Origin: Balneolaceae bacterium
GTDB taxonomy: Bacteria; Bacteroidota; Rhodothermia; Balneolales; Balneolaceae
NCBI GenBank assembly: GCA_020832285.1
Contig: JAFIFB010000129.1
Coordinates: 101,487 to 165,486, forward strand
DNA: 64,000 nt
Direction of reading: 5' to 3'
Position numbers and translations under genes: made by a program. The notes below the pieces were generated by a model that worked only from the letters and a program-made list of their open reading frames with translations, ran no database searches and was not told the origin of the DNA. Below, piece by piece: positions 8,785-17,592 of the stretch. Within the stretch, counting starts at the first letter, position 1. Each line of letters starts with the position of its first letter.

Positions 8785-9867
8785 TTAATCCAGCTCAACC
8801 GTTTTACCGGTTTTCACAGATTCATCACTGGCAAGTACAATTTTCAGAGTGTGAACCACTTCGCTCAAATGGTCACTCAAGTCAAGGTCTTCTTTAATAG
8901 ACTTCAGGAAAAATTCCTGCTCAAGATAGCAGAGTTCATCATGACCCGGCTCATCTGCTGCTTCGATCATTTCATCATCTTTTGTAAGCTTCCCGTTTTT
9001 ATCCCTGTCAGAATGGTGAAGATGAAGTTTTCGAACGGAAGTGTGCTCTCCGATATCGGCAGAGGAACCACGCGGCAGATCGAAGGTGTTCTTACTGATA
9101 CTGACGCTTCCTTTTGGCCCCATCACATCTTTAATAAAAAAGGCCTGCTCACTGATCATAGGCCCCCACCCCGATTCATACCAGCCCACCGAACCATCAT
9201 CAAACCGAACCTGAAGCTGTCCGTAGTTATACTGATCGGGATCAATTTCATCGGAAAGCCTCGCACCGATAGCAGATACACTAATTGGCTTCGCTTTAGT
9301 CATTTGGCACATCACATCTACATAGTGAACACCACAATCTACAATTGGCGACATGGCTTCCATAATACTTTTATGAACCTTCCACTCTTTTTCTGAACTC
9401 TGCTGATTAAGGTTCATCCTCATAACAAGCGGCTTACCCAGCTGCCCTGCTACATCAATAAACTTCTTCCATCCGGGATGATGCCTGAGAATGTAACCCA
9501 CAACCACTTTTTTACCGGCTTTTTCAGCTGCAGATACAATTGCTTCAGCATCTTCTATGGTTTCAGCAATTGGTTTTTCAACAAATACATGAGCACCTTT
9601 TTCAAGTGCTTTTATAGTTAGTTCAGCATGAGTTTTAGGGTATGTGGCAATACAGACTGCATCGGGGTTGGTTTTGGCAAGTGCTTCGTCAAAATCGTTA
9701 AACGTCGCATAGTCACCCATTTCATTCGTTAATCGATCCAGGTTGTCGTTATTCCTGTCAACGAGACCAACAATGTTAAAATCTTCCAGTTTGTGATATG
9801 CACGGGCATGAGATGTTCCCATGTTTCCACAGCCTACAACAATAATATTAATTTTTTCTTTTGACAT
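8785..9867 (-). CDS. Gfo/Idh/MocA-family oxidoreductase, 360 aa
   Basis: A second NAD(P)-dependent dehydrogenase of this family. The nucleotide-binding motif VVGCGNMGTSHARAY spans residues 10-24, EKP is at 97-99, and DCGVHYVDVMCQM provides the conserved active-site histidine region. The length is typical. It probably oxidises or epimerises a sugar or cyclitol, but the substrate cannot be read. It lies directly upstream of the BNR lipoprotein gene, separated by a hairpin, and the sugar porter at 11903-13327 is also on this strand, so a carbohydrate-use locus is plausible. Confidence 0.87.
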   Translation of the reverse strand: MSKEKINIIVVGCGNMGTSHARAYHKLEDFNIVGLVDRNNDNLDRLTNEMGDYATFNDFDEALAKTNPDAVCIATYPKTHAELTIKALEKGAHVFVEKPIAETIEDAEAIVSAAEKAGKKVVVGYILRHHPGWKKFIDVAGQLGKPLVMRMNLNQQSSEKEWKVHKSIMEAMSPIVDCGVHYVDVMCQMTKAKPISVSAIGARLSDEIDPDQYNYGQLQVRFDDGSVGWYESGWGPMISEQAFFIKDVMGPKGSVSISKNTFDLPRGSSADIGEHTSVRKLHLHHSDRDKNGKLTKDDEMIEAADEPGHDELCYLEQEFFLKSIKEDLDLSDHLSEVVHTLKIVLASDESVKTGKTVELD

Positions 9868-10453
9868 AAGTTTTTAAAATCGATTCAGATTAAAATTTTT
9901 CAAATAATAGGGGGATGTTGAGAAAGGTGCAAAAATAATAAGGAATATATGTGTGGCCTTTATTCCAATGACAAACATTTAACATTTAAATTCATATGCA
10001 GGTCAGACACTTGCCTGGTACTGAAAAATAATAAAACTAAAGAGTATTTCGGACAATCATCCATTCACATAAATCAATTGAATTTCTATCTAACCTTCCA
10101 ATTAAACCAGTAACAATAACCGCAGTGAGAGTGGCGAGCCGCCGATATCCGATTTAACACTACTCTTCAATTAGCATACCTCATTTTTAACAAGCCGTAC
10201 GCATCAATAAACACTGTAAACACCATTCATTTTATCACACATTTAGACCAAAGTTCTAATTGTTCTAATGAACAGGTACCATCATATCATAAAAAAGGTA
10301 TGACCACGGCACTGTTTTTTCAGGTAAAGTCTAAAATAAATATATTTGGCAGGAACTGATTCTCTGAAACCATCTCAATCCGGCCCATAACTGATGATTT
10401 TTCATCTCAGTTCAACTGGCTTTACTTATACCAACGATTTTCAACTATTTTAT
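9868..10453. other. Long AT-rich intergenic region, no gene seen
   Basis: These 586 bases separate divergent genes. I find no credible coding frame. The only structured elements are a small GGCG-AGC-CGCC palindrome (10133-10143) and AT-rich direct stretches. Promoters for both flanking genes should lie here, but I cannot place them. Confidence 0.5.
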
Positions 10454-11095
10454 ATGACCATCACTCTTGTATTGCATCAGCCCGCTGCCGGGGGATGGCA
10501 AAAAACCATAGCAAGCTTCCCTGATGATTTTTCCTGCGAAATAATATGGCAAAAAAAGGACATTCATGAAACCGTCACGGATGAGCGAGTGAAACTATCT
10601 ACACCTCTGCCCTACTCCGATACAGAAAGCAACATTCGGTTTAATTATGCCATGGCAATGCTCTATTCTTCAGACGGGCTGATTGTTGAAAACCCTTCAC
10701 TCCTTTCATTCAATTTTTCTCACTATCTGGATGAGGTAAAAAAGGCTCTATCTACAGAACGATATATCATCTCACTCGGATCAGATCTTTATTTTAAAGA
10801 TACCGGCAACATCGAGCTGATCGATCTCCCGGTTTATCAATTATCCGAAACAAGAGCGTTGTTTTTTGATCCCGTGACCAAAACCGAACTGGCCACATGG
10901 ATTCTGCAGGGAATGACACTGCCTGAAAAAGGGTACAAAGACGCAATCAAATCTTACTGCAATGAATTTGATATTCCGCTATTTGTTCTGAATTATTCTC
11001 TGGTTCAGAACTTACCCGATCAAAAACCTGACCCGGCAAATCACGACCTTTACATGAACTTTATAGATGATTTTAAAGATGTTTTGTCAATGTAG
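10454..11095 (+). CDS. Glycosyltransferase-like protein, degenerate paralogue (213 aa)
   Basis: This is a tandem paralogue of the next gene. I set the start at ATG 10454 (MTITLVLHQP) because it aligns with MTITIYTYDR of the neighbour; the frame is open 20 residues further upstream. Shared blocks include SCEIIWQKKDIHETVTD versus SVEIVWQKEDVHQPVTD, and NYAMAMLYSSDGL versus NYAMALLYSTEGI. Where the neighbour has the acidic FEDDV motif (DxD-like, expected to bind metal and sugar nucleotide), this copy reads VENPS. If the fold is a GT-A glycosyltransferase, this copy is probably catalytically dead or has changed function. Confidence 0.65.
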   Translation: MTITLVLHQPAAGGWQKTIASFPDDFSCEIIWQKKDIHETVTDERVKLSTPLPYSDTESNIRFNYAMAMLYSSDGLIVENPSLLSFNFSHYLDEVKKALSTERYIISLGSDLYFKDTGNIELIDLPVYQLSETRALFFDPVTKTELATWILQGMTLPEKGYKDAIKSYCNEFDIPLFVLNYSLVQNLPDQKPDPANHDLYMNFIDDFKDVLSM

Positions 11096-11191
11096 CAAAG
11101 CAAGTTCTTTTCATTTTCATGAGAATAAAAATCATCATTTTTTTCAGGGCTTTACTTTAATATCGGATTATCTGTAAAACAACCTTTTTCA

Positions 11192-11827
11192 ATGACCATT
11201 ACAATTTATACATACGACCGCGAACCATCCTATCTGGAGCAAACGATCAGATCCATTCCCGTTGGCTGTTCGGTTGAAATCGTCTGGCAAAAGGAGGATG
11301 TACATCAGCCTGTAACAGACAATCGCATCAAGATTATGACACCTCAGCCGTTCAAAACGATGCAGCACAATACCAAGCTAAACTATGCTATGGCTCTACT
11401 TTACAGTACAGAAGGAATTATTTTTGAAGATGACGTTATAGTCTCTAAAAACTTTCCCGAACATCTTGAGAAGGTCAAAAGCCTGATTCAAACGGAGCGG
11501 TACATTATTGCTCTTTATGCTTACAGGAACTGGAAACCCAAAGGGTATTTTGAACTTGTAAACTATCCATTTCGATCCTTTTTTGGCCTTCAGGCCATGA
11601 TGTATGATGAATTCACAAAAAAAGACCTTGCCAGATGGCTTCTTGATGGATTGGTTCTGGAAGATGAACCTCACGACTTTGCAGTAAGGACTTACGCCAA
11701 AGAATATGATTTACCTTTACTGGCCCTGAATTATTCTCTGGTCCAGCATATGGGATATACGAGCTCGGGGCTTGCAGGCATCGATTTCCATCACCAGTCG
11801 CCAAATTTTGTAGATGACATGCTTTAA
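11192..11827 (+). CDS. Small glycosyltransferase-like protein (211 aa)
   Basis: A compact soluble protein starting at ATG 11192. The opening MTITIYTYDREPSYLEQTI looks like a GT-A nucleotide-binding strand and helix. Residues 70-80 read STEGIIFEDDV, an acidic motif placed like the DxD of GT-A transferases, followed by FFGLQAMMYD, similar to the acceptor loop of eukaryotic-type N-acetylglucosaminyl transferases. The length is short for that class. It is paired with a paralogue 96 bp upstream. The family assignment is an inference from motif order. Confidence 0.6.
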   Translation: MTITIYTYDREPSYLEQTIRSIPVGCSVEIVWQKEDVHQPVTDNRIKIMTPQPFKTMQHNTKLNYAMALLYSTEGIIFEDDVIVSKNFPEHLEKVKSLIQTERYIIALYAYRNWKPKGYFELVNYPFRSFFGLQAMMYDEFTKKDLARWLLDGLVLEDEPHDFAVRTYAKEYDLPLLALNYSLVQHMGYTSSGLAGIDFHHQSPNFVDDML

Positions 11828-11839
11828 AAACGCCTGTTA

Positions 11840-11877
11840 AAAAATGGAGTTATCCTGCCGGCAAGTACTCCATTTTT
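11840..11877. terminator. Bidirectional intrinsic terminator
   Basis: An 11-bp perfect stem, AAAAATGGAGT (11840-11850) with ACTCCATTTTT (11867-11877), sits between two converging stop codons. Each arm supplies an A-run on one side and a T-run on the other, as expected for a terminator that works in both directions. The loop contains a nested TGCCGGCA. Confidence 0.8.
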
Positions 11878-11902
11878 CAGAACATCTTTTCAGCTCAATC
11901 GA

Positions 11903-13327
11903 TTACTGTTTCACATCCCGCGACATATCTTCGAGAGTCCGGCCTTTGGTTTCCTTCACAAACTTCCTCACAAAAAAGTAGGCGATAACTCCAAATGAGG
12001 CGTAGATACCGTAGGAGAATCCAAGACCAATGCTCCCAAGCAAAATCGGGAAGGTCATGGTAATCATGAAATTCGCCCCCCACTGTACGAGTCCGCAGAT
12101 GGCGAGTGCTGCACCACGGAACTGATTCGGAAACATCTCACCAAGCATGACCCACATAACCGGTCCCCAAGAGAAAGCAAAGAATGCGATGTAAGCATTG
12201 GCTGAAAGCAGGGCATACAGACCGGCATTGCCTTCCAGTATCAGATCCCCACCATCTGCAACGGCAGCAGTTCCGAAAATGAGTGCAAGAACTCCCAGCA
12301 TCACAGCCTGCCCCAAGGCGCCGATTAGCAGCAGCGGTTTACGGCCCACCTTGTCTACAAGTGCGATGGCTACAAATGTAAAGAGTATATTCACCGAACC
12401 ACTGATTACATTCTGCAATAAGGCATCTGCCTCTGTAAATCCGGCTGCCTGCCAGAGTGTGGCCCCGTAATAAAACACCACGTTAATTCCTGTAAACTGC
12501 TGAAGTGCTGCCAGGCCCACACCTGCCCAAACAATCGGATGAATGTTACCCGTGTATTTATTGATCACATCTCGCAGGCCGGGCTTGCTGTCTTTTCGGA
12601 GTGTAGATTTGATATCTGTCACCTTTGCATCGGCATCCACTGCATCCGATAAACTGGTGAGAACTTCTCTGGCTTCATCCTCTTTCCCGGCGGCTACAAG
12701 GTATCTCGGCGATTCGGGAATAAAAAAGAGGCAGCATAAAAAGACAGAAGCGGGGAAAATTTCCATCCAAAACATCCACTGCCATGCTTCGTAACCCAGC
12801 CAGTGAGCCTCCGAAGCTCCACCTGCGAGGCCAGCCAGCCAGTAGTTGCTGAGAAATGCCATAAAAAGTCCAATTACAATCATAAGCTGCTGTAGTGTAG
12901 CCAGGCTTCCCCGGATTCGTGCCGGTGCAATCTCACTTATGTATGCAGGCGCCAGAATACTGGCTGCACCCACGGCCAATCCACCCAGAATCCGAGCGGC
13001 CACAAACTGACCAGAGCTGCCTGCAATCCCCGAACCCCATGCACTGAAAATAAATGCGACTGCTGTGATAATCATCACCGGTTTTCGCCCAAACTTGTCA
13101 GCCAGGTTTCCGGCAAAGAATGCACCCACAGCGCAGCCAAGAAGCATCGACGCCACATTAAATCCGGTGCCCACCGCATCTGAATCAAACGCATTCTGAA
13201 GTGCATCGACTGTTCCGTTAATTACACCGCTGTCAAATCCAAACAGAAAGCCTCCTAAAGCTGCTGCCAGTGATAAAAATAAAACTCTGCCAATATTATC
13301 CGCTGCTACTGCTGGTTTCTTCTCCAT
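11903..13327 (-). CDS. MFS sugar porter (SP family), 474 aa
   Basis: A 12-TM inner-membrane proton-coupled sugar transporter of the XylE/GLUT type. The diagnostic loops are all present: DKFGRKP between TM2 and TM3, PESPRYLV after TM6, DKVGRKPLLL between TM8 and TM9, and KETKGRTLEDM at the C-terminus. TM1 carries GGFLFGFDSGVINGT, the typical SP-family start, and TM7 has QQFTGINVVFYYG. Its position near two Gfo/Idh/MocA dehydrogenases and a BNR lipoprotein suggests uptake of the same class of sugar or polyol. The substrate cannot be told. Confidence 0.92.
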   Translation of the reverse strand: MEKKPAVAADNIGRVLFLSLAAALGGFLFGFDSGVINGTVDALQNAFDSDAVGTGFNVASMLLGCAVGAFFAGNLADKFGRKPVMIITAVAFIFSAWGSGIAGSSGQFVAARILGGLAVGAASILAPAYISEIAPARIRGSLATLQQLMIVIGLFMAFLSNYWLAGLAGGASEAHWLGYEAWQWMFWMEIFPASVFLCCLFFIPESPRYLVAAGKEDEAREVLTSLSDAVDADAKVTDIKSTLRKDSKPGLRDVINKYTGNIHPIVWAGVGLAALQQFTGINVVFYYGATLWQAAGFTEADALLQNVISGSVNILFTFVAIALVDKVGRKPLLLIGALGQAVMLGVLALIFGTAAVADGGDLILEGNAGLYALLSANAYIAFFAFSWGPVMWVMLGEMFPNQFRGAALAICGLVQWGANFMITMTFPILLGSIGLGFSYGIYASFGVIAYFFVRKFVKETKGRTLEDMSRDVKQ

Positions 13328-13536
13328 ATTGTCTATTCGATTTTTATTTCATTTAAATGATTGCAAGATGTATATCAAAAATTTATGATAACCTTATATA
13401 TTGACTCACAAAATGTGTCAGTAAGCAGGTTTTTATACGGGGTCATACGTTAAAGAAACAGGTTCCGGCAGTGGGCTAATTTCGTAAATTTTAATGCAGC
13501 GTGAAACCTGATTTTTCCCTTTTTCATTCTGTCCCA

Positions 13537-14097
13537 TCAGGTTCGGTCGCGGTAGATTCCCCGGGACTTTTTTTCTGAAAATTTTTTCCGGTTATACTCA
13601 TCGGTTTTTCCTTTCGGGATCGTGAGGCTTTGCCACTCGTCACCCGCAAACACTTTACAGATGTAGACAATCTGGCCGGTATGGTAGGCAACATGCGCGA
13701 GCTGGCGTTCAACCGCTTCCTGAATCGTATGGCCTTCATTACGGATATAGATGATATCAGATATCTCATCCTCACGGATGGTTTGAATCGCATTAAACAA
13801 ACAGTTCCAACCTTTTTCCCAGTAGTCCATTAATTCTTTTACAGATTTAAAATCATCTTCGAACTCACCGTCACGGTTGCGCCAGGGTTTTTCGCCGTCT
13901 TCGGTTCGGAAGTTAGTCCACCTCGAAAGAAAATTTCCGGCAAGATGCTTCATCAAAACAGAAACCGAATTCAGCCCCGGCTGCTGAGGTGTACGAAGCT
14001 GCTCTCCGGTTATCCGGGTTATGGCTTTCTCCGTCATCATTTTGTAATATTCCAAAAGGCGGGAAGCACCATAGAGCGGATGTGTTTCTTTCAGCAT
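13537..14097 (-). CDS. DinB-like (DUF1572) protein, 186 aa
   Basis: A four-helix-bundle protein of the DinB/YfiT superfamily, DUF1572 branch. It has the expected N-terminal helix (ASRLLEYYKMMTEKAI), the histidine-bearing segment VLMKHLAGNFLSRW, and the C-terminal metal-site motif LAHVAYHTGQIVYI. Members bind a metal through histidines, and some act as thiol-dependent transferases. No specific substrate can be assigned. It is a monocistronic minus-strand gene facing away from the small gene at 14229. Confidence 0.85.
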   Translation of the reverse strand: MLKETHPLYGASRLLEYYKMMTEKAITRITGEQLRTPQQPGLNSVSVLMKHLAGNFLSRWTNFRTEDGEKPWRNRDGEFEDDFKSVKELMDYWEKGWNCLFNAIQTIREDEISDIIYIRNEGHTIQEAVERQLAHVAYHTGQIVYICKVFAGDEWQSLTIPKGKTDEYNRKKFSEKKSRGIYRDRT

Positions 14098-14228
14098 AAA
14101 AAATTGTAATTTTAGTTTCGTTTATCATACCAAAAAAAAGATGGAATTAACAGAAAAAAAGAGTTTCTTTTGATTCAATTGCATCAAACCTCCAAAGGTG
14201 ATATTTCACATTTCAGACATATGCTTCG

Positions 14229-14489
14229 ATGATTACTCTCTATCGGAAAAAAACCCAGCCTGTGGCCGATGAAATCATCCAAAAACTGGATGAACTGGTA
14301 CTGGCCTACCGGGTAAAAGAGCTGCCGGAAGAATCGGAATGGGGCTTTTACATCCGCGACGGGCAACACAAAATTATAGAATCCGAAATAGAAAACTGGT
14401 TCCTCAAACTTGAAAAAGAGCTCTCCTGGCAGCGTTCCTTGAGTGGTGACGGCTGTTATATTGACCCCGAATCGGGTGAGATTTGCTAA
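14229..14489 (+). CDS. Small uncharacterised protein, 86 aa
   Basis: The protein starts MITLYRKKTQPVADEIIQKL, which looks like the first strand and helix of a glutaredoxin-like fold. No CxxC is present at the usual place. The C-terminal half (YFLKLEKELSWQRSLSG-like helix, then DGCYIDPESGEIC) is charged. The only two cysteines are near the end. The gene is probably real given its position, start and composition, but its function is unknown. Confidence 0.55.
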   Translation: MITLYRKKTQPVADEIIQKLDELVLAYRVKELPEESEWGFYIRDGQHKIIESEIENWFLKLEKELSWQRSLSGDGCYIDPESGEIC

Positions 14490-14693
14490 ATACTCCCTTC
14501 AAACCGTTTTTTTAAAGAATTATACCAATAAATTTATGCCAGAAATAGCTATTGATAATCAGAACCAGTAACTTAGAGCTTTCATTATAACAACACCCTT
14601 GGCAAAGCCCTTCTCAGGAATGATGCGTTAACCCAATTCTACTCTTTGAAACTTTTCTCGGGTGCATTAACAATACCAATACTTAGTAATACA

Positions 14694-14912
14694 ATGACAC
14701 AACAAGGAAACGTAAAGTGGTTTGACACCGAAAAAGGATTTGGATTCATCAAGCCAGCTGACGGAAGCAAAGACATTTTTGTACACAGAAATAATGTGGA
14801 GAATTTAGGCCGCAACCAGGGCCTGGAAGAGAATGAAGAAGTTGAATATGAAGTTGAAGAAACACCGAAAGGCCTGAGTGCTGTAAACGTTCGCAGCCTT
14901 ACATACGAATAA
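14694..14912 (+). CDS. Cold-shock domain protein, 72 aa
   Basis: A single-stranded nucleic-acid-binding OB-fold protein of the CspA family. MTQQGNVKWFDTEKGFGFI includes the RNP1-type KGFGFI, and DIFVH is RNP2. The start is at ATG 14694; the open frame extends to 14646, but the first 16 residues there are non-conserved and probably belong to a long 5' leader, which is usual for cold-shock genes and often mediates temperature control. The gene is followed immediately by an intrinsic terminator, so it is monocistronic. Confidence 0.93.
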   Translation: MTQQGNVKWFDTEKGFGFIKPADGSKDIFVHRNNVENLGRNQGLEENEEVEYEVEETPKGLSAVNVRSLTYE

Positions 14913-14937
14913 GCAAAAAAAGCTTTTTTAAAAAATG

Positions 14938-14968
14938 AAAGCCCGTCTTGCCGAGACGGGCTTTTTTT
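14938..14968 (+). terminator. Intrinsic terminator of the cold-shock gene
   Basis: Stem GCCCGTCT (14941-14948) pairs with AGACGGGC (14954-14961) around loop TGCCG, preceded by AAA and followed by seven T. This is a classical Rho-independent terminator 26 bases after the stop codon. Confidence 0.93.
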
Positions 14969-15046
14969 ATATCCGGAACCCCCGACCGGATTATAATTCA
15001 ATCAATAATTCTCTCTATTTAATTAAACATCTCTCTGTCAAAATAT

Positions 15047-15481
15047 TCAGGCTATCACCGCTTTTTTGTCCAGTCCGCTGTTTTTGGCAGCAATACTGTA
15101 GCGGGTGTGTGGTGCGAACTCAAGTCGTCCCTTCTCGATGGGTTTACCCGTTGCCCGGCAAATACCATAGGTTCCGTTTTTAATTCTCTCCAGTGCACGG
15201 TCCAGCTCCTTGATAAATTTGATATTTCTCTGGATCAGGCGGTTAGTCAAATCAAGACTCTCTTCGATACTGCCCATGTCGCCCATGTGGTGATCAACAG
15301 ATGAAACGTCGTCATCGTCGGATGAACGGATATCCTCCAGTGAACCCAGCAGATACTTCAGTTCTTTCTGTGTATCCTCTTTTTTATTAATAATCAGTGC
15401 CTCGAAATAAGCCAGTTCAGCTTCGTTCAGGATTGTTGTATACCTTTTCTCTTCGCTCTTTAATGTTCTAAGGGTTTCCAT
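15047..15481 (-). CDS. TraR/DksA-family protein without zinc cysteines, 144 aa
   Basis: A DksA-like coiled-coil protein that probably binds the RNA polymerase secondary channel. The N-terminal 90 residues form helices with an acidic turn (SSDDDDVSSVDHH), followed by the family motif ALERIKNGTYGICRATGKPI. DksA proteins normally hold zinc with two CxxC pairs. Here the first pair is C-R-A-T and the second is replaced by APHTRYS, so only one of four cysteines remains, as in many FCB-group relatives. I prefer ATG 15481 (METLRTLK) over 15529, since the first 16 residues of the longer frame are not family-like. Confidence 0.85.
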   Translation of the reverse strand: METLRTLKSEEKRYTTILNEAELAYFEALIINKKEDTQKELKYLLGSLEDIRSSDDDDVSSVDHHMGDMGSIEESLDLTNRLIQRNIKFIKELDRALERIKNGTYGICRATGKPIEKGRLEFAPHTRYSIAAKNSGLDKKAVIA

Positions 15482-15655
15482 AATTTCGGGGTTTAGTAGT
15501 TGGTGTTTTGTTTTGCTTAACAATACCAATTACTGAATCCCGCTAAAATCAGGGAAACCCTTAATTTGAGTTGAGCAGATATCCTACCTTTTGGCGAAGA
15601 CTTAGGGGAAACTACTACTTATGATGTGCTTTTTTATAAGTTCGGACAAATTATT

Positions 15656-16507
15656 TTATTCTCCATACAACCTCTCCCGGTACCCTTCCTGTATTTGCCT
15701 CACAACTGGCCCGGGTTTTCCGGTTCCGATATTTTTTCCGTCAAGAACGGTTACCGGCTGGATATCTGTAGTGGTGCCGGAAAAGAAAAGCTCATCCAGT
15801 TCGAACAATTCCTGCTCACTTACAGGGGTGTAATGTACAGGTATTCCCCTCTCTTCGGCAATCTCAAGCACCGTCCGGCGGGTGATACCGTTCAGGATAT
15901 AGTTGGTAGCCGGATACGTGTACAACGCTCCGTCCTTCACACCAAAAATATTAGCATTCGGGCTTTCGGTCACCATACCATCGCGAATCATCACAGCACT
16001 GTTTACTCCCGCGTCTTCAGCCTGCTGCTTCGCAAGTGTGTTAGGCAACAGGTTAACGGTTTTGAGGTAGCACCGGGCCCATCGAACATCCGAAATGGTG
16101 ATAGCATCCACACCGGTTTCATGCAGTTTGGTATGCGGTGTAAAGGGGCTGGTTGCAAGATAAAGTGTTGGGGGCACCTCCGGATCAGGAAACGTGTGTG
16201 TGCGCGGCCAGGCAGATCCGCGGGTTATCTGAAGGTATACAGCCGCCTCACCTTCGGTATGTCCGTTTCGTTTGAGAAGTTCCCGGCTGATTTCGGGAAT
16301 CTGTTTTTTCCGGGTTTCATCAAGATTGATTTTCAACCCTGCCAACCCCTCTTCAAGCCGCTCAAGGTGTTCTTTTTCTTTAAAAAAACGTCCGTTTACT
16401 ACACGGGTTACTTCATAAATTCCATCACCGAAAACAAAGCCGCGATCACTAACAGAAACTGCGGCTTCTTTATGATCTAAATACGAGCCGTTTAAATATA
16501 CCTGCAT
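15656..16507 (-). CDS. dat: D-amino acid aminotransferase (class IV PLP), 283 aa
   Basis: A fold-type IV PLP aminotransferase. YLNGSYLDHKEAAVSVSDRG and FGDGIYEVTRV are the typical N-terminus, and the PLP lysine is K149 in RWARCYLKTVNLLPN. That motif, with ARCYLKT-NLLPN rather than the branched-chain type, is closest to bacterial D-alanine transaminase, which makes D-glutamate and D-alanine for peptidoglycan. Aminodeoxychorismate lyase is a less likely alternative. The glutamate racemase murI at 27983 would provide the same D-glutamate by another route. Confidence 0.83.
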   Translation of the reverse strand: MQVYLNGSYLDHKEAAVSVSDRGFVFGDGIYEVTRVVNGRFFKEKEHLERLEEGLAGLKINLDETRKKQIPEISRELLKRNGHTEGEAAVYLQITRGSAWPRTHTFPDPEVPPTLYLATSPFTPHTKLHETGVDAITISDVRWARCYLKTVNLLPNTLAKQQAEDAGVNSAVMIRDGMVTESPNANIFGVKDGALYTYPATNYILNGITRRTVLEIAEERGIPVHYTPVSEQELFELDELFFSGTTTDIQPVTVLDGKNIGTGKPGPVVRQIQEGYRERLYGE

Positions 16508-16634
16508 TTCAATTTTTTTTATCAGTCATTTTTAATTCACGGAATGATATATCTTTTCAGAATGAATTGGAATGTTTTTTTAAAAAAATCGGACAACTCC
16601 GGTATACATTTATCTATATTGCATTCTGCCGCCG

Positions 16635-17027
16635 ATGGAAAATATTCAGGAATCATCAAGCGTTTTACAAATACAATCTAAAATATCAGGTGAGATGGAT
16701 ACAAAAGAAAAAAAGAAACCCGTTTTTTCCGAAATCATCAGGGGAGAAACCCCGGTGCTTGTAGACTTTTATGCCGACTGGTGTGCTCCCTGCAAAATGA
16801 TGAATCCCGTTCTCAAGAAACTGAAAAAAAGAATGGGTTCCAGTCTCAACATCATCAAAATTGATGTAGATAAAAACCCAAAGGCTGCAGCAAGGTACAA
16901 TGTTCGTGGTGTACCCACGCTGATTCTGTTTCGAAAAGGAAAGATTCTCTGGCAACAGGCTGGTGCTGTTTCGGAAACGCAACTTTTTTCTGTCATCAGC
17001 CAAAAACTGAATACTCATTTCTCTTAA
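16635..17027 (+). CDS. Thioredoxin, 130 aa (possibly 110 from an internal start)
   Basis: A cytoplasmic thioredoxin fold with PVLVDFYADWCAPCKMMNPVL, the redox CxxC being CAPC instead of the standard CGPC, and the cis-proline loop VRGVPTLILF. Two starts are possible: ATG 16635, which adds 20 residues, or ATG 16695 (MDTKEKKKP), which has GGTGAG just upstream and gives a length closer to a plain thioredoxin. It converges on the phosphodiesterase gene, with a weak shared hairpin between them. Confidence 0.88.
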   Translation: MENIQESSSVLQIQSKISGEMDTKEKKKPVFSEIIRGETPVLVDFYADWCAPCKMMNPVLKKLKKRMGSSLNIIKIDVDKNPKAAARYNVRGVPTLILFRKGKILWQQAGAVSETQLFSVISQKLNTHFS

Positions 17028-17055
17028 TTCAACCGTTAGGAGAGGAAATTAAGAG
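17021..17055. terminator. Possible terminator hairpin between convergent genes
   Basis: CTCTTAATT (17021-17029) pairs with AATTAAGAG (17047-17055) over a 17-base loop. The left arm overlaps the thioredoxin stop codon. The stem is AT-rich and no strong T-run follows, so this is tentative. Confidence 0.3.
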
Positions 17056-17103
17056 TAAGGTTCCCTTTCAGAATTTTGACCTGATGAGCTGAACCACAAC
17101 TGA

Positions 17104-17592
17104 TCAATTCAGCTCTTTGAACTGCACTTTCCGGTTATTGGTGTCGAAAAGTGCAGCCATAGCATCCCCGTCAAAACCGTTCACACTTCCGGGATTGATA
17201 GAGATGGTATTGCTGATTGTATCGAGGCGAGGTTCATGAGTGTGACCGGAAACAACCACGTCATACTTTCCGCAAAGTTCCAGACTCTCTGTGATTTCGG
17301 GATAGGTTCCGTGGTAAACGGCAAATTTTACAGCATCCAGTTCAAAAGCGTAAAAATCGCCATGGAGAGTAGCACCGATCGATTCAAACTTTTTCATAAG
17401 CACGTATTTATCCCCATCATTATTCCCAAAAATACCATGCAAAGGGAGCCCATCAAACAACGGAATGGTAAACGGGCTGCAGTAATCGCCGGCGTGAATC
17501 ACTTTCACCACCTCTCTTTCCCTAAAATAGGCAACTGCTTTTTTTATATGTTCTACGTGATCGTGTGAATCTGAGCAAAGTCCAATTAACAT
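17104..17592 (-). CDS. YfcE/MJ0936-type metallophosphoesterase, 162 aa
   Basis: A small calcineurin-like phosphodiesterase with all its dinuclear metal motifs: GLCSDSHDH (D-x-H), HAGDYCSP (GD), FGNNDGD (GNND), VYHGTYP and VSGHTHEPR (GHTH). It starts at ATG 17592. The family hydrolyses model phosphodiesters and its natural substrate is unknown. The length is typical. A T9 tract lies just upstream of the start. Confidence 0.9.
   Translation of the reverse strand: MLIGLCSDSHDHVEHIKKAVAYFREREVVKVIHAGDYCSPFTIPLFDGLPLHGIFGNNDGDKYVLMKKFESIGATLHGDFYAFELDAVKFAVYHGTYPEITESLELCGKYDVVVSGHTHEPRLDTISNTISINPGSVNGFDGDAMAALFDTNNRKVQFKELN

Noticed and set aside
8737..9396. 219-codon plus-strand frame over the second oxidoreductase
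   Set aside because: It is antisense to a clear Gfo/Idh/MocA gene with all its motifs, and it begins in a hairpin.
15626..16480. 284-codon plus-strand frame over the aminotransferase gene
   Set aside because: It is antisense to an intact PLP enzyme with its catalytic lysine, and I recognise no motif in it.
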